DNA from: Leeuwenhoekiella sp.
GTDB taxonomy: Bacteria > Bacteroidota > Bacteroidia > Flavobacteriales > Flavobacteriaceae
Reading direction: 5' to 3'
Length of the DNA stretch: 64,000 bases
Assembly: GCA_002708845.1 (NCBI GenBank)
Contig: PAPI01000014.1
Span: 25,507-89,506 of the forward strand
Positions 9,004 through 17,766 of the stretch are shown piece by piece. The notes under the pieces were generated by a model. It worked only from the letters and a program-made list of their open reading frames with translations. It was not told the origin of the DNA and did not search any database. Numbering within the stretch: position 1 is the first letter of the stretch; every line of letters starts with the position of its first letter. Position numbers and translations under genes: made by a program.

Positions 9004-10965
9004 TTGGAGAAATTACTATCAAAATCTGGGTCATTCCGTTTACCTTTTTTTATTCTCAAAACAAAGCGGTTTTGGTGTGCCTGCTTCCTTGTACTCTTGA
9101 TTAAATTGGGTTTTGCCCAGCAGACCTACGATGGTAATTATGATGTCGATGATTTTTCAGGCACAGCTACTTACACCTATATCCTTAAAGAAGGTGACAC
9201 ATTAAAAAACGGCCCCTTTTCGTTTCAGCATATCTCTCAAGAAAATCTGGATCCCATTAAAATAATGGGTGAATTCATAAATAATATTCCGGTAGGTCTA
9301 TGGGAATATACCCGAGGGAATTACATTCCGCAAGAGGAGAAAGAGTTTGTTGATTTTTCCTATATAACCAAACTTGATGGAGTAAAAAAAAGCATAAAAG
9401 GAAATTACAAGGAGGGAGTGCCAGATAGTACCTGGACTATTGAAGTAGATAGCATTAAAGGTTCGAAGTTGGCTGCTAATCAGTTTAAAAGTGAGATCAC
9501 TTATCAGCAGGGAATCCCTCAGTTATCTTTTACGGTAGAGACTGCTGAAAATTTACTTGCGGGCAGGTTGCTGCGCAATGGTCATGCACATGACACGTGG
9601 ACGCTGTTTACTAAAGATGGCATCGATGAGCTTGAAAATTGGGTGTTCGATAATGCGGTTCTGAAAGAAGTTCGCATACGCGTCAATGACAGTGTCAATA
9701 AAGAGATATCTTTTGATTTGGATGGGGTTGAAAATGTTGAGCTTATTAATCTGGATGAAAATTACCTGACCATAATGGAGTTTGCCTTGCAAGATCGCGA
9801 TACCACACACGTATTTGATCATGGATTAAGCAGTTTACTTAAGGAGAATGCCGCACATCAACATCAGGTAGAACATACCATGGCTGGCCTTGACGCAGCA
9901 GTCAAATTGGCAAACATGAAAGTGCAGGTACCCCGGTACGACCTGTCACGTGATGAGGAAAAGAATTTGGATGCCATCGCAGAGCACTATCAAAAGGCCC
10001 AGTCTATAACCAATACGGTGCTCACTGATACCCGTCTCATATTAAAAAAACTCACAGATCAGCAAGTTGCTTTGTATTATAATGCTGCAGAAGATATACA
10101 GCATAAGTATCTGAATAAACTTGGAAAACTGCTGAAGTATAGAGAGGATAAAGTTGTTAAATATATTGAGCGCGATGTCCTGATCAAAGGTCTGTGGCCT
10201 TCGGGATTACCTCCCAGAGTAGTTGTGAGTAAGGACACCTCCGGACGTGAAATACCTTACCCAATACAAACAGACTTAACTTATTCAAGAGCAACAGACA
10301 ATCTGCAGGAGGTAGAGAAAATGGCTTCTTTTGTGGAAACTGTTCTCTCCGAAATTCAGGATAACTTAGGACTCTCTACAGGTACTTCAAAGCCCCAAAA
10401 TGACTTCAATACTACAGAAGAGGAGTTAGTTACTCAGGCCACGCAACTTAAAACCCATATTGATTCTATCGCGACAAATCAGCGCGATGATCTTAAAAAG
10501 ACTTTACTTGCCCTAAAAGAAAATACAGATCAGCAATTGCAGCAATATGCCCTTGCGGCTCAGGACAGTGTAGAAACTAAAGCTAGAAAAGCCCGGGAAC
10601 TAAAAGCCTGCTTTACCCAAAAGCGAGAGTTGGTGGATCTTTTGATTCAAATACCAGATCAGCAGCAAAAGCTTAAAGAAGAATATACCGAAGAGGTATA
10701 TGTGATATTTACCGCCACCATAATGGATGAACAGGTAAAAAAACGGATTATTAATGCTTATGAGGAGCAGGTACTTCCTTACCTGCTGCAGCAAGTGCAA
10801 GAGGGTTTACCCTGCTCCGGGATTCAAGACTGGATGACAACTTACAGAGCTGTGCAGGACCGCTTGTACCAATTGCGTAATGAAGATACCGGCCGCCTGG
10901 AGCGGAAGTTAAAACGAGAAGATGATCCCAGAGAAGTTCTTCAGCTTTTGGGCATTACCCAATAA
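9004..10965 (+). CDS. Secreted coiled-coil protein with N-terminal antitoxin-YwqK-like repeats, unknown function
   Basis: 653 residues from a TTG start; no in-frame ATG lies before the mature protein. An atypically long N-region precedes the hydrophobic core and cut site (LVLLIKLGFAQQ). Residues about 40-220 contain weak repeats of the kind seen in MORN/YwqK proteins (DTLKNGPFSFQ, NIPVGLWEYTRGNY, GVPDSTWTIE). The rest is largely helical and charged, with long coiled-coil stretches (about 290-380, 430-560). The stop is 9 bases before the DUF2490 gene, so they are co-transcribed. Function is unknown; an envelope structural role next to a small outer membrane barrel is plausible. Confidence 0.75.
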   Translation: MEKLLSKSGSFRLPFFILKTKRFWCACFLVLLIKLGFAQQTYDGNYDVDDFSGTATYTYILKEGDTLKNGPFSFQHISQENLDPIKIMGEFINNIPVGLWEYTRGNYIPQEEKEFVDFSYITKLDGVKKSIKGNYKEGVPDSTWTIEVDSIKGSKLAANQFKSEITYQQGIPQLSFTVETAENLLAGRLLRNGHAHDTWTLFTKDGIDELENWVFDNAVLKEVRIRVNDSVNKEISFDLDGVENVELINLDENYLTIMEFALQDRDTTHVFDHGLSSLLKENAAHQHQVEHTMAGLDAAVKLANMKVQVPRYDLSRDEEKNLDAIAEHYQKAQSITNTVLTDTRLILKKLTDQQVALYYNAAEDIQHKYLNKLGKLLKYREDKVVKYIERDVLIKGLWPSGLPPRVVVSKDTSGREIPYPIQTDLTYSRATDNLQEVEKMASFVETVLSEIQDNLGLSTGTSKPQNDFNTTEEELVTQATQLKTHIDSIATNQRDDLKKTLLALKENTDQQLQQYALAAQDSVETKARKARELKACFTQKRELVDLLIQIPDQQQKLKEEYTEEVYVIFTATIMDEQVKKRIINAYEEQVLPYLLQQVQEGLPCSGIQDWMTTYRAVQDRLYQLRNEDTGRLERKLKREDDPREVLQLLGITQ

Positions 10966-10974
10966 AGACCGTCT

Positions 10975-11814
10975 ATGCTTTCACAAAAAATAATATCACC
11001 CGTTTTAGTGTTGCTAGCTCTGAGCTGTGTTAATCCTGTCTTGAGCCAGGATGAACAGGGTGCAGAAGCCGAGGTAGAAGAGCGGTATTCAAAATTTAAG
11101 GACGTCAAGCGAAAATTCTGGTTTAATACCTACGGAAATATTCGCATCTCAAAACGTTTGTTCTGGATCGCGCAGACGCATCTTCGATTTGAAGAAACAA
11201 GCACTACACCCTACGTGGGCCAGATTGCGCAGATTTATAACAGGCACGCCATCGGGTATATTTATGATAAAAAGACCAATTTTGCTCTGGGCGGTGTATT
11301 GCGACTCAATTTCAATACAGACCCGGACAGCGAGGGTCCAAATTTATTGCCCGAATACAGAATATGGCACCAATACCAGTTTGCGATGCCGGTCTATAGT
11401 GCTATGGCATATCACAGGATACGTATTGAGCACAGATGGTCAAAGAGTTTTGGAGTGGAGGATGAATTTATTTTCAGGAATCGCTATCGCTATATGTTCA
11501 GACTCAAAATACCATTAAATAAACCCGCCCTTCAACCGGGAGCATTTTACCTTGCTCCGGAATCAGAATTGATTTTACAGAGTGGCAAACAGGTTATTGA
11601 TAGTCCTGTAGAAGATGTGCGATTGAATACAACCCTGGGTTACATATTAACTCCCAGACTAACCGTTGCTGCCGGATTTATGTACAGTTTTGGTCAAACG
11701 CTGGATGATGGTTCTGTTTATAATCAGAATTATACCTTTAGGATGCACGTGTATTTTTCACCAGATTTACGCAAGGTTAAAAATAAATTGCCTTCAGTTC
11801 ATTTTAGGGATTAG
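10975..11814 (+). CDS. DUF2490 outer membrane beta-barrel protein
   Basis: 279 residues with a signal peptide (cut near NPVLSQ). The mature part alternates polar and hydrophobic residues as in a small barrel: KRFWNxYG-like start (RKFWFNTYGNIRIS), WIAQTHLRFEE, LLPEYRIWHQYQF, RIRIEHRW, FRNRYRYMFRLKIPL, and a C-terminal strand FRMHVYFSPDL. This pattern is that of DUF2490, a Bacteroidetes outer membrane family of unknown role. It follows the coiled-coil gene by 9 bases. Confidence 0.8.
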   Translation: MLSQKIISPVLVLLALSCVNPVLSQDEQGAEAEVEERYSKFKDVKRKFWFNTYGNIRISKRLFWIAQTHLRFEETSTTPYVGQIAQIYNRHAIGYIYDKKTNFALGGVLRLNFNTDPDSEGPNLLPEYRIWHQYQFAMPVYSAMAYHRIRIEHRWSKSFGVEDEFIFRNRYRYMFRLKIPLNKPALQPGAFYLAPESELILQSGKQVIDSPVEDVRLNTTLGYILTPRLTVAAGFMYSFGQTLDDGSVYNQNYTFRMHVYFSPDLRKVKNKLPSVHFRD

Positions 11815-11888
11815 AAACGAAAATTTATGGGTATTGGAGCTGAACGGTTAATATAACCGGTTTGTTATACCGAAAAGTTTATGAACTT

Positions 11889-12737
11889 ATGAAAAAGATT
11901 TTACCCTATATACTCGCGAGCATCGCCACTGCAGTGGCTTTGTATTTTTTTATAGAAAATCAGAGCCTTAAAGAAAATGCTGGCGCACAAGAGCAGGGAG
12001 ATGCTCTGGGAATGTCTGTAGAGCAGCGCAACGCAATTGCCCGTGCAGATTCATTGCTTCTGTCAGGGTCCTATGAAGAAGCTCAAAGTGCATACGATAG
12101 TTTACCCGAAAGCGTGGGGCTTGAAAGGGAATTACGCCGCAGGATTTCTACTAAAATCCTAAAAATGGATAATCAATTGCGCTACAGGAACAACAAGACA
12201 GCACAAGAGAATAGCTCAGATACAACTGATGCGAAAAATTCTGATTTTGATTTACAGGATGTGGATTCTCTGAGTTTTGCGTTGACTAAAGCCCAGCTGG
12301 AGCTTAAGAATATCAGAATGCAAATGCAGCAGAAAGTCTTTGGTGAATATTTGACTTTTAAGAGTAAGAAAGGAAACCGGCTGCATTATGTAGGTGAGGT
12401 AAAAAGCAAAAAGGCAAACGGTTTTGGAATTGCCATTCTGGATACCGGTAGCCGCTATGAAGGAGAATGGAAAAATGGGATGCGTCACGGGAATGGTAAA
12501 TTTTACTGGATAGATGGGGAGCATTACGAAGGGGATTATGTTAACGATATGCGCACCGGAACGGGTACCTATTACTGGCCAAATGGCGAAAAGTTTACCG
12601 GTGAATGGCAGGAGGACCTGCGCAACGGAGAAGGTGTCTTTTATGGTAAAGAAGGCGAGGTTATCGCCAGTGGTATTTGGAAAGATGATAAACTGGTCGA
12701 AGAGAATAAGGTCGCCAAAAACGACAACGAAAAATAG
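11889..12737 (+). CDS. Membrane-anchored MORN-repeat protein
   Basis: 282 residues from ATG 11889; a TTG at 11862 would only add nine residues. One N-terminal membrane segment (ILPYILASIATAVALYFF), then a helical linker of about 130 residues with coiled-coil character, then at least four MORN repeats from about residue 165: YVGEVKSKKANGFGIAI, YEGEWKNGMRHGNGKFYW, YEGDYVNDMRTGTGTYYW and FTGEWQEDLRNGEGVFYG. MORN repeats form extended beta-hairpin arrays that bind lipids or proteins. It shares the strand and the weak repeat theme with the gene at 9004, which suggests a common envelope process; the role is not known. Confidence 0.85.
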   Translation: MKKILPYILASIATAVALYFFIENQSLKENAGAQEQGDALGMSVEQRNAIARADSLLLSGSYEEAQSAYDSLPESVGLERELRRRISTKILKMDNQLRYRNNKTAQENSSDTTDAKNSDFDLQDVDSLSFALTKAQLELKNIRMQMQQKVFGEYLTFKSKKGNRLHYVGEVKSKKANGFGIAILDTGSRYEGEWKNGMRHGNGKFYWIDGEHYEGDYVNDMRTGTGTYYWPNGEKFTGEWQEDLRNGEGVFYGKEGEVIASGIWKDDKLVEENKVAKNDNEK

Positions 12738-12773
12738 AATAGGGCAAAAGCTAACAGCTGAATCTGTTGTTGG

Positions 12774-14117
12774 CTAAAACTGAAGTGTAAACTCGGTACC
12801 ATTATCGGCATCACTCTGCAGCTGAATTTTACCTTTATGCAGGGTCATAATTTGCTTGCTTAGGCTAAGCCCAATGCCACTCCCGGTTTTCTTAGTGCTG
12901 AAAAAGGGAATAAAAATACTTTCCCTGATTTCTTCCGGGATACCACTACCATTGTCTCTTACTTTGATTTGCACCTTGCCCTTACTGTTTTGAGAAGCCG
13001 TAACGACGATTTTGGCATTTTTAACCTGTTGGGTTGCGTCAATCGCATTTAGGATCAGGTTGATCAATACCTGTTCAATAAGGTAACTGTCAATCTCAAA
13101 AAGCATTTCAGGATTTTCAGTCTTAAAATGTAGCGAAACGTTTTTGTCTGCAAGTGAGGGCTGCATCAAATCGCTGATGCTTTTAAAGAGTTCGCCCACT
13201 TTTACGGTTTCCAGATTGAGGTGCGTGACTTTGCTGAGGCTGCGGTAGGTCTTGGCAAATTTCATCAGGCCTTCGCTGCGTTTTTGTATACTGCTGATGC
13301 CTGCATTAAGATCATCCAATTCCAGCGGGTGTAATTCGGCATTTTGCTGGTTATTTTGAATGTGGTTTTGTAGAGTTTCGGCCAGCGACGAAATGGGTGC
13401 AATGCTGTTCATAATCTCATGGGTCATCACACTCAGGAGTTTTTTCCAGGCATCTGATTCCGTTTGGTTGAGCGTATTCTCAATATTCTGAAGCACCACA
13501 AGTTTAAACGCATCTTCCTCCACCTGAAAAACCGTTTCTGAAATAAGGACTTTTAAGTTTTCGTGGCGCAGGGTGATTTCTGTTGAAACCGCCTCGTTAC
13601 GGTAGGTGTCAAAAAGTTCATCATACAGCTGAGGCCTGCGTTTTTCTACAAAACCAATGTTTTTAAAGTTGGGTAGATCAAGCGTGTTGAGCAGCGACTC
13701 GTTTGCCCATAGTACCTCGCCGCTATCCAGATTATAGGCGATGATGCCCACATCTACCATCTCGAGTATCTTCTGTAAGTATACGAACTGCGCCTGCCGC
13801 TCGTTGTTGATGTTCTTGATCGTCTTATTGACATTATTAAAGCCTTGATGCAACCGCCGAATGTCCTGCGGGCCGTGTTTTTCAGAAAACCAGCGTGAAA
13901 AATCCCGGTATTTTACCGCTTCAAAAAAATCATCCATGGCAACAAAACGCCTGGTCAAATACCGGTAGAGGTTAAACAGTACAAATAAGGTGAAGCCCCC
14001 TCCTCCCAAAATAAAATAGATGTTGGCATTTACAATACCCCAGGCCAGTCCCGTAAGTCCCGCCAGTAAAAGCAATACCCACAGCAATAAGGCAGCGATG
14101 TAGCTTTTATAGATCAT
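12774..14117 (-). CDS. NtrY-like membrane sensor histidine kinase
   Basis: 447 residues from ATG 14117, chosen because it overlaps the response regulator stop by 11 bases and starts directly at the first membrane helix. Two adjacent helices (about 5-50), a linker, a PAS-like domain (about 105-210), a HisKA domain with His233 in VMTHEIMNS, and an ATPase domain with NLILNAIDAT, VRDNGSGIPEE, FFSTKKTGSGIGLSLSKQ. It has almost no periplasmic loop, so the signal is likely sensed in or at the membrane. It is the partner of the sigma-54 regulator upstream and probably controls the divergent efflux operon, for example in response to envelope stress or a toxic compound. Confidence 0.92.
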   Translation of the reverse strand: MIYKSYIAALLLWVLLLLAGLTGLAWGIVNANIYFILGGGGFTLFVLFNLYRYLTRRFVAMDDFFEAVKYRDFSRWFSEKHGPQDIRRLHQGFNNVNKTIKNINNERQAQFVYLQKILEMVDVGIIAYNLDSGEVLWANESLLNTLDLPNFKNIGFVEKRRPQLYDELFDTYRNEAVSTEITLRHENLKVLISETVFQVEEDAFKLVVLQNIENTLNQTESDAWKKLLSVMTHEIMNSIAPISSLAETLQNHIQNNQQNAELHPLELDDLNAGISSIQKRSEGLMKFAKTYRSLSKVTHLNLETVKVGELFKSISDLMQPSLADKNVSLHFKTENPEMLFEIDSYLIEQVLINLILNAIDATQQVKNAKIVVTASQNSKGKVQIKVRDNGSGIPEEIRESIFIPFFSTKKTGSGIGLSLSKQIMTLHKGKIQLQSDADNGTEFTLQF

Positions 14118-15453
14118 ACTTGTTGAGTCTGCGGTAGAGCGCGGTACGCGTGATACCCAGTTCTTTGGCCGATTTAGAAATATTACCCTTATTTTTCTCA
14201 ATCACGTTGAGGATGGTGTTTTTCTCCACAGCATCCAGATTGGTGGTTTTGAGTTTGAGTTCGGTTTCCGGTTGTTGCTCTATGGGCGAAAAGGCTAAAT
14301 CTTCAGCACTTAAGACAGAACCTTCGGCCATAATCACGGCGCGTTCCAAAGCGTATTGCAGTTCGCGAACGTTGCCGGGAAAAGCGTGTTCTTTTAGTTT
14401 TTTAATAAAACCGGGATCAAGACTGAAGCTTGCTTTGCCATACTTTTCGGCATAGCTTTTTACAAAATACTGAGCCAAAAGACTCAGGTCTGTACCGCGA
14501 TCACGCAGGGGCGGGATCATCAGGTCTACGGTGTTGATGCGGTAGATCAAATCCTTGCGAAACTTACTTTCATCAGCCAGATCGGTAAGGCTAATATTGG
14601 TCGCACAAATGAGCCTGATGTCAATGTGTACCGGCTCGTTTGACCCCAGCGGAGTTACCTGGCGATTCTGCAAAACCGTGAGCAGTCTGGCTTGCTGCCG
14701 CAGGCTGATGTTTCCAATTTCATCCAGAAAAAGGGTGCCGCCATGTGCGGCTTCAAAACGACCTTTGCGGTCTTCACGGGCATCGGTAAAAGCCCCTTTT
14801 TTGTAACCAAATAATTCGCTTTCAAAAAGACTTTCGGTAAGCGCTCCTACATCCACTTTTACAAAAGGCTTGTTTTTACGCAGTGAATTTTCGTGAATGG
14901 AGCGGGCGATAAGATCTTTTCCGGTTCCGTTTTCGCCTAAAATCAACACATTGGCATCGGTTGGCGCTACTTTTTTAAGCTTTACAAACACCTCCTGCAT
15001 GGGTTCGCTATCGCCTATGATCTGAGTATCAGATTCCAGTTTGATTCGTTGACTTCCGGGTTTTTTCTTTTTGGCCAGGATTTCGGCCATGGACTCAAGC
15101 AGTTTTTCGTTCTTCCAGGGCTTTACTAAAAAGTCAGAAGCACCTTCTTTAAGCGAGCGAATAGCAAGGTCTATATCGCCATAAGCCGTAATGAGCATCA
15201 CATCTGTAGCTGGTTTCCAGGATTTGATTTTATTGAGCCAAAAAATGCCCTCATTGCCGGTGTTCACGAGTCCGTTGTAATTCATATCGAGAATCACCAG
15301 GTCAAAATCCTGTTTGTTCAGAATTGCCTGCAGGGCATTTGGATTTTTTTCAACCACAACCTGTTTGACCTGTGGTTTTAGTAAAAGCCTCAGGGCAGTA
15401 AGAACGTCTTCATCATCGTCAATAACCAGTATCTGAGCGTCTTTGAGTTGCAT
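14107..15453 (-). CDS. NtrC-family sigma-54-dependent response regulator
   Basis: 448 residues. Receiver domain 1-120 with Asp56 in LVILDMNYNG as phosphorylation site. AAA+ domain about 145-370: Walker A GENGTGKD, the sigma-54 contact loop GAFTDA, Walker B GGTLFLDEIG and the arginine region LRDRGTDL. C-terminal Fis-type HTH (ISKSAKELGITRTALYRRLN). It opens the promoter complex of sigma-54 RNA polymerase by ATP hydrolysis from upstream sites. It is divergent from the adaptor gene at 15659; the 205-base gap holds a candidate sigma-54 promoter and phased repeats, so the efflux operon is the likely target. Cotranscribed with the kinase. Confidence 0.95.
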   Translation of the reverse strand: MQLKDAQILVIDDDEDVLTALRLLLKPQVKQVVVEKNPNALQAILNKQDFDLVILDMNYNGLVNTGNEGIFWLNKIKSWKPATDVMLITAYGDIDLAIRSLKEGASDFLVKPWKNEKLLESMAEILAKKKKPGSQRIKLESDTQIIGDSEPMQEVFVKLKKVAPTDANVLILGENGTGKDLIARSIHENSLRKNKPFVKVDVGALTESLFESELFGYKKGAFTDAREDRKGRFEAAHGGTLFLDEIGNISLRQQARLLTVLQNRQVTPLGSNEPVHIDIRLICATNISLTDLADESKFRKDLIYRINTVDLMIPPLRDRGTDLSLLAQYFVKSYAEKYGKASFSLDPGFIKKLKEHAFPGNVRELQYALERAVIMAEGSVLSAEDLAFSPIEQQPETELKLKTTNLDAVEKNTILNVIEKNKGNISKSAKELGITRTALYRRLNKYDL

Positions 15454-15515
15454 ATTTACAATATTACAATTTTCGACTTTTGAGTAACCCGTAGAATCGG
15501 GCTAATTTTCAGCTG

Positions 15516-15568
15516 TACCAAAAGTGTATCGGCAGCGTACATGAAGTGTATCAAAACCGAACACTTTT
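15516..15568. promoter_or_regulatory. Candidate enhancer sites for the NtrC-type regulator
   Basis: Two copies of a 15-base repeat, TACCAAAAGTGTATC (15516-15530) and TACATGAAGTGTATC (15538-15552), match at 12 of 15 bases and are offset by exactly 22 bases, two helical turns. An inverted half, ACACTTTT (15561-15568), follows and pairs with AAAAGTGT of the first copy. The block sits about 60-110 bases upstream of the candidate sigma-54 promoter, the distance expected of an upstream activating sequence. Binding is inferred. Confidence 0.55.
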
Positions 15569-15615
15569 AAATTCAATTTAGTATTTAAAATACTTATAAT
15601 CAGGCACTTGTATTT

Positions 15616-15631
15616 TTGGCACAGTATTGCT
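15616..15631 (+). promoter_or_regulatory. Candidate sigma-54 (-24/-12) promoter of the efflux operon
   Basis: TTGGCACAGTATTGCT contains the full -24 element TTGGCAC and a -12 TTGCT. The gap between GG and GC is 9 bases instead of the usual 10, which would weaken it unless tolerated. It lies 27 bases before the adaptor ATG and just downstream of phased repeats, opposite a gene for a sigma-54 activator. The context makes it the best promoter candidate in the gap. Confidence 0.5.
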
Positions 15632-15658
15632 TTGTAAACAGGTGCAAACAACTATTTT

Positions 15659-16912
15659 ATGGACATCCCTTTAGAAAAGAAACGCTTTACTACTCAAAAA
15701 ATACTGATGATCGCAGGCGGTATTGCCCTGGCTGCACTTATTGTTTTTGTGATCCTTTCGACTACAGGCAATTCAAAACTCAACGTTCAAAAAGAGCGTC
15801 TCAGCATTGCAACGGTTAAGCAGGATGTTTTTCAGGAAAACATTCCGGTGAACGGGGTGGTGATGCCTATTACCACTATTTATCTTGATGCGCTTGAAGG
15901 CGGCCGCGTAGAAGAAAAGTTTGTAGAAGACGGCGCGGTGATGAAAAAAGGCGAGCCCATTTTACGTCTGTCAAACACCGATTTGGAATTAAGCCTTGTG
16001 AATCAGGAAACTCAGGTGTACAACTTACTTACCCAAATGCAGATTTCGCAGAATGCCGCACGTCAAAATACCATTGTAAAACTCAATCAATATACCGATG
16101 TGGAGAATAGCCTGATTGAGGCTAAACGGGTGTACGAACTCAATCAAAAGCTTTACGATAAAGACGCGATAGCAAGGCAGGATTTGATTAAATCAAAAAA
16201 TGACTACAACTACCAGAAAGAGCGTATGCAACTGGCAGAGCAAATTCTGGCTCAGGACTCCATCGCTGTGAAGCAGGAGAAAAATCAGGTTTCAAGTTCT
16301 TATGCACGTACCCAGAATGCTTTAGAATTGATGCGTCGTAAGGTAGCCGATTTGGTAGTTCGGGCGCCGGTTGACGGGCAACTCACTTCGCTTGATGCTG
16401 AGATTGGTCAGTCTAAAAATAAAGGGGAGCGCCTTGGGCAGATCGATGTGTTGAGCGGGTATAAAGTGCGTGTTGATATAGACGAACATTACATTTCCAG
16501 AATTTACACGGGTCAAAAAGGCTCGTTTGATTTTGACGGAAAAAACTACACGCTGGTAATCAAAAAAGTTTTTACGCAGGTGACAAACGGAAGGTTTCAG
16601 GTAGATATGGAATTTGAATCTGAAGTTCCGGAAGGTATACGTCGTGGGCAAACGCTACAGATTCGTGTTGCACTGAGTCAGGAAAAGCAGGCTTTGCTCA
16701 TTCCAAAAGGCGGATTCTTTCAGGAAACCGGTGGTAACTGGATTTTTAAAGTAAGTGAAGACGGAAGTACCGCCTATAAAGCAGACATTTCATTGGGTAG
16801 CCAGAACACCGAATATTATGAAGTCTTAAGCGGACTGGAACCTGGAGACCGGGTGATCACAAGCAGTTACGATAACTACGAAGAAGTACAGGAATTGGTA
16901 CTTCAGGATTAA
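15659..16912 (+). CDS. Periplasmic adaptor (HlyD/MacA-type membrane fusion protein)
   Basis: 417 residues. One N-terminal membrane helix (ILMIAGGIALAALIVFVILS), then a lipoyl half-motif (LDALEGGRVEEKFVEDGAVMKKGEPIL), a long alpha-helical hairpin about 110-210, the second lipoyl half (VRAPVDGQLTSLDAEIGQ) and beta-barrel and membrane-proximal domains. Such adaptors bridge an inner membrane ABC or RND pump to a TolC channel. It is the first gene after the probable sigma-54 promoter and leads the run of ATPase, permeases and TolC. The substrate cannot be told. Confidence 0.92.
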   Translation: MDIPLEKKRFTTQKILMIAGGIALAALIVFVILSTTGNSKLNVQKERLSIATVKQDVFQENIPVNGVVMPITTIYLDALEGGRVEEKFVEDGAVMKKGEPILRLSNTDLELSLVNQETQVYNLLTQMQISQNAARQNTIVKLNQYTDVENSLIEAKRVYELNQKLYDKDAIARQDLIKSKNDYNYQKERMQLAEQILAQDSIAVKQEKNQVSSSYARTQNALELMRRKVADLVVRAPVDGQLTSLDAEIGQSKNKGERLGQIDVLSGYKVRVDIDEHYISRIYTGQKGSFDFDGKNYTLVIKKVFTQVTNGRFQVDMEFESEVPEGIRRGQTLQIRVALSQEKQALLIPKGGFFQETGGNWIFKVSEDGSTAYKADISLGSQNTEYYEVLSGLEPGDRVITSSYDNYEEVQELVLQD

Positions 16913-16969
16913 AACTAAAAAACGATGATAACACTAATCTTAGCATTTATAAACCTAATTCTTTCTTAG

Positions 16970-17674
16970 ATGATTAAAATAACAGACTTAGAAAAGTATT
17001 ATGCCACCGAGGAGGTGCGCACCATAGCCCTCAATAAACTGTCTTTTCAGGTGCAGGAAGGCGAATTTGTTGCCGTAATGGGCCCTTCAGGTTGTGGTAA
17101 ATCAACCCTGCTTAACATCCTGGGACTTCTGGATGACCCGGACGGAGGCAGTTTTATTTTTAACGGTATTGAAGTAGCCGGCTTTAATGAGCGTAAACGT
17201 GCCGATTTGCGCAAGCACAACATCGGTTTTGTCTTTCAAAGCTTTAATCTGATTGACGAACTCACCGTGTTTGAAAACGTAGAGCTTCCGTTGATTTATA
17301 CCGGTGTAAAACCTGCCGAGCGTAAAAAACGCGTAGACGAAGTGCTTGAGAAAATGCAAATCATGCACCGTCGTAAACACTTTCCGCAGCAATTATCAGG
17401 AGGACAGCAACAGCGAGTAGCCGTAGCCCGAGCTGTAGTGAATAATCCTAAACTCATTCTTGCCGATGAGCCTACGGGTAACCTGGACAGCAGCAACGGG
17501 AACGAGGTGATGGATTTACTTACCGAACTCAACGAGGCCGGTACTACGATCATTATGGTTACACACAGTGAGCACGACGCCAAATACAGCCACCGCATTA
17601 TCCGGATGCTAGACGGTCAAAAGGTTACCGAAAATGTACTCTCAGAGTATAAAAGCAAAACCTTGGAAGTTTAA
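16970..17674 (+). CDS. ABC transporter ATPase of MacB/LolD type
   Basis: 234 residues. Walker A GPSGCGKSTLLN, Q-loop FVFQSFNL, signature LSGGQQQRVAVARA, Walker B LILADEPTGNLD and H-loop VTHSEHD are all intact. The sequence is typical of ATPases that work with FtsX-fold permeases in mechanotransmission rather than in classic transport. It lies 57 bases after the adaptor and directly before the first of seven permeases, and is the likely energy source for several of them. Confidence 0.95.
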   Translation: MIKITDLEKYYATEEVRTIALNKLSFQVQEGEFVAVMGPSGCGKSTLLNILGLLDDPDGGSFIFNGIEVAGFNERKRADLRKHNIGFVFQSFNLIDELTVFENVELPLIYTGVKPAERKKRVDEVLEKMQIMHRRKHFPQQLSGGQQQRVAVARAVVNNPKLILADEPTGNLDSSNGNEVMDLLTELNEAGTTIIMVTHSEHDAKYSHRIIRMLDGQKVTENVLSEYKSKTLEV

Positions 17675-17766
17675 GATTTCCTAACGGGGATTCATTCATC
17701 AACCCGATGCATATCGGGACCAATCAATCAAAACCGGGACTTAATCACTCCCACTATTTTACCGCT

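Noticed and set aside
12745-12775. A hairpin between the MORN gene and the convergent kinase gene as terminator.
   Set aside because: The stem needs a three-base bulge and lacks a clear T-run.
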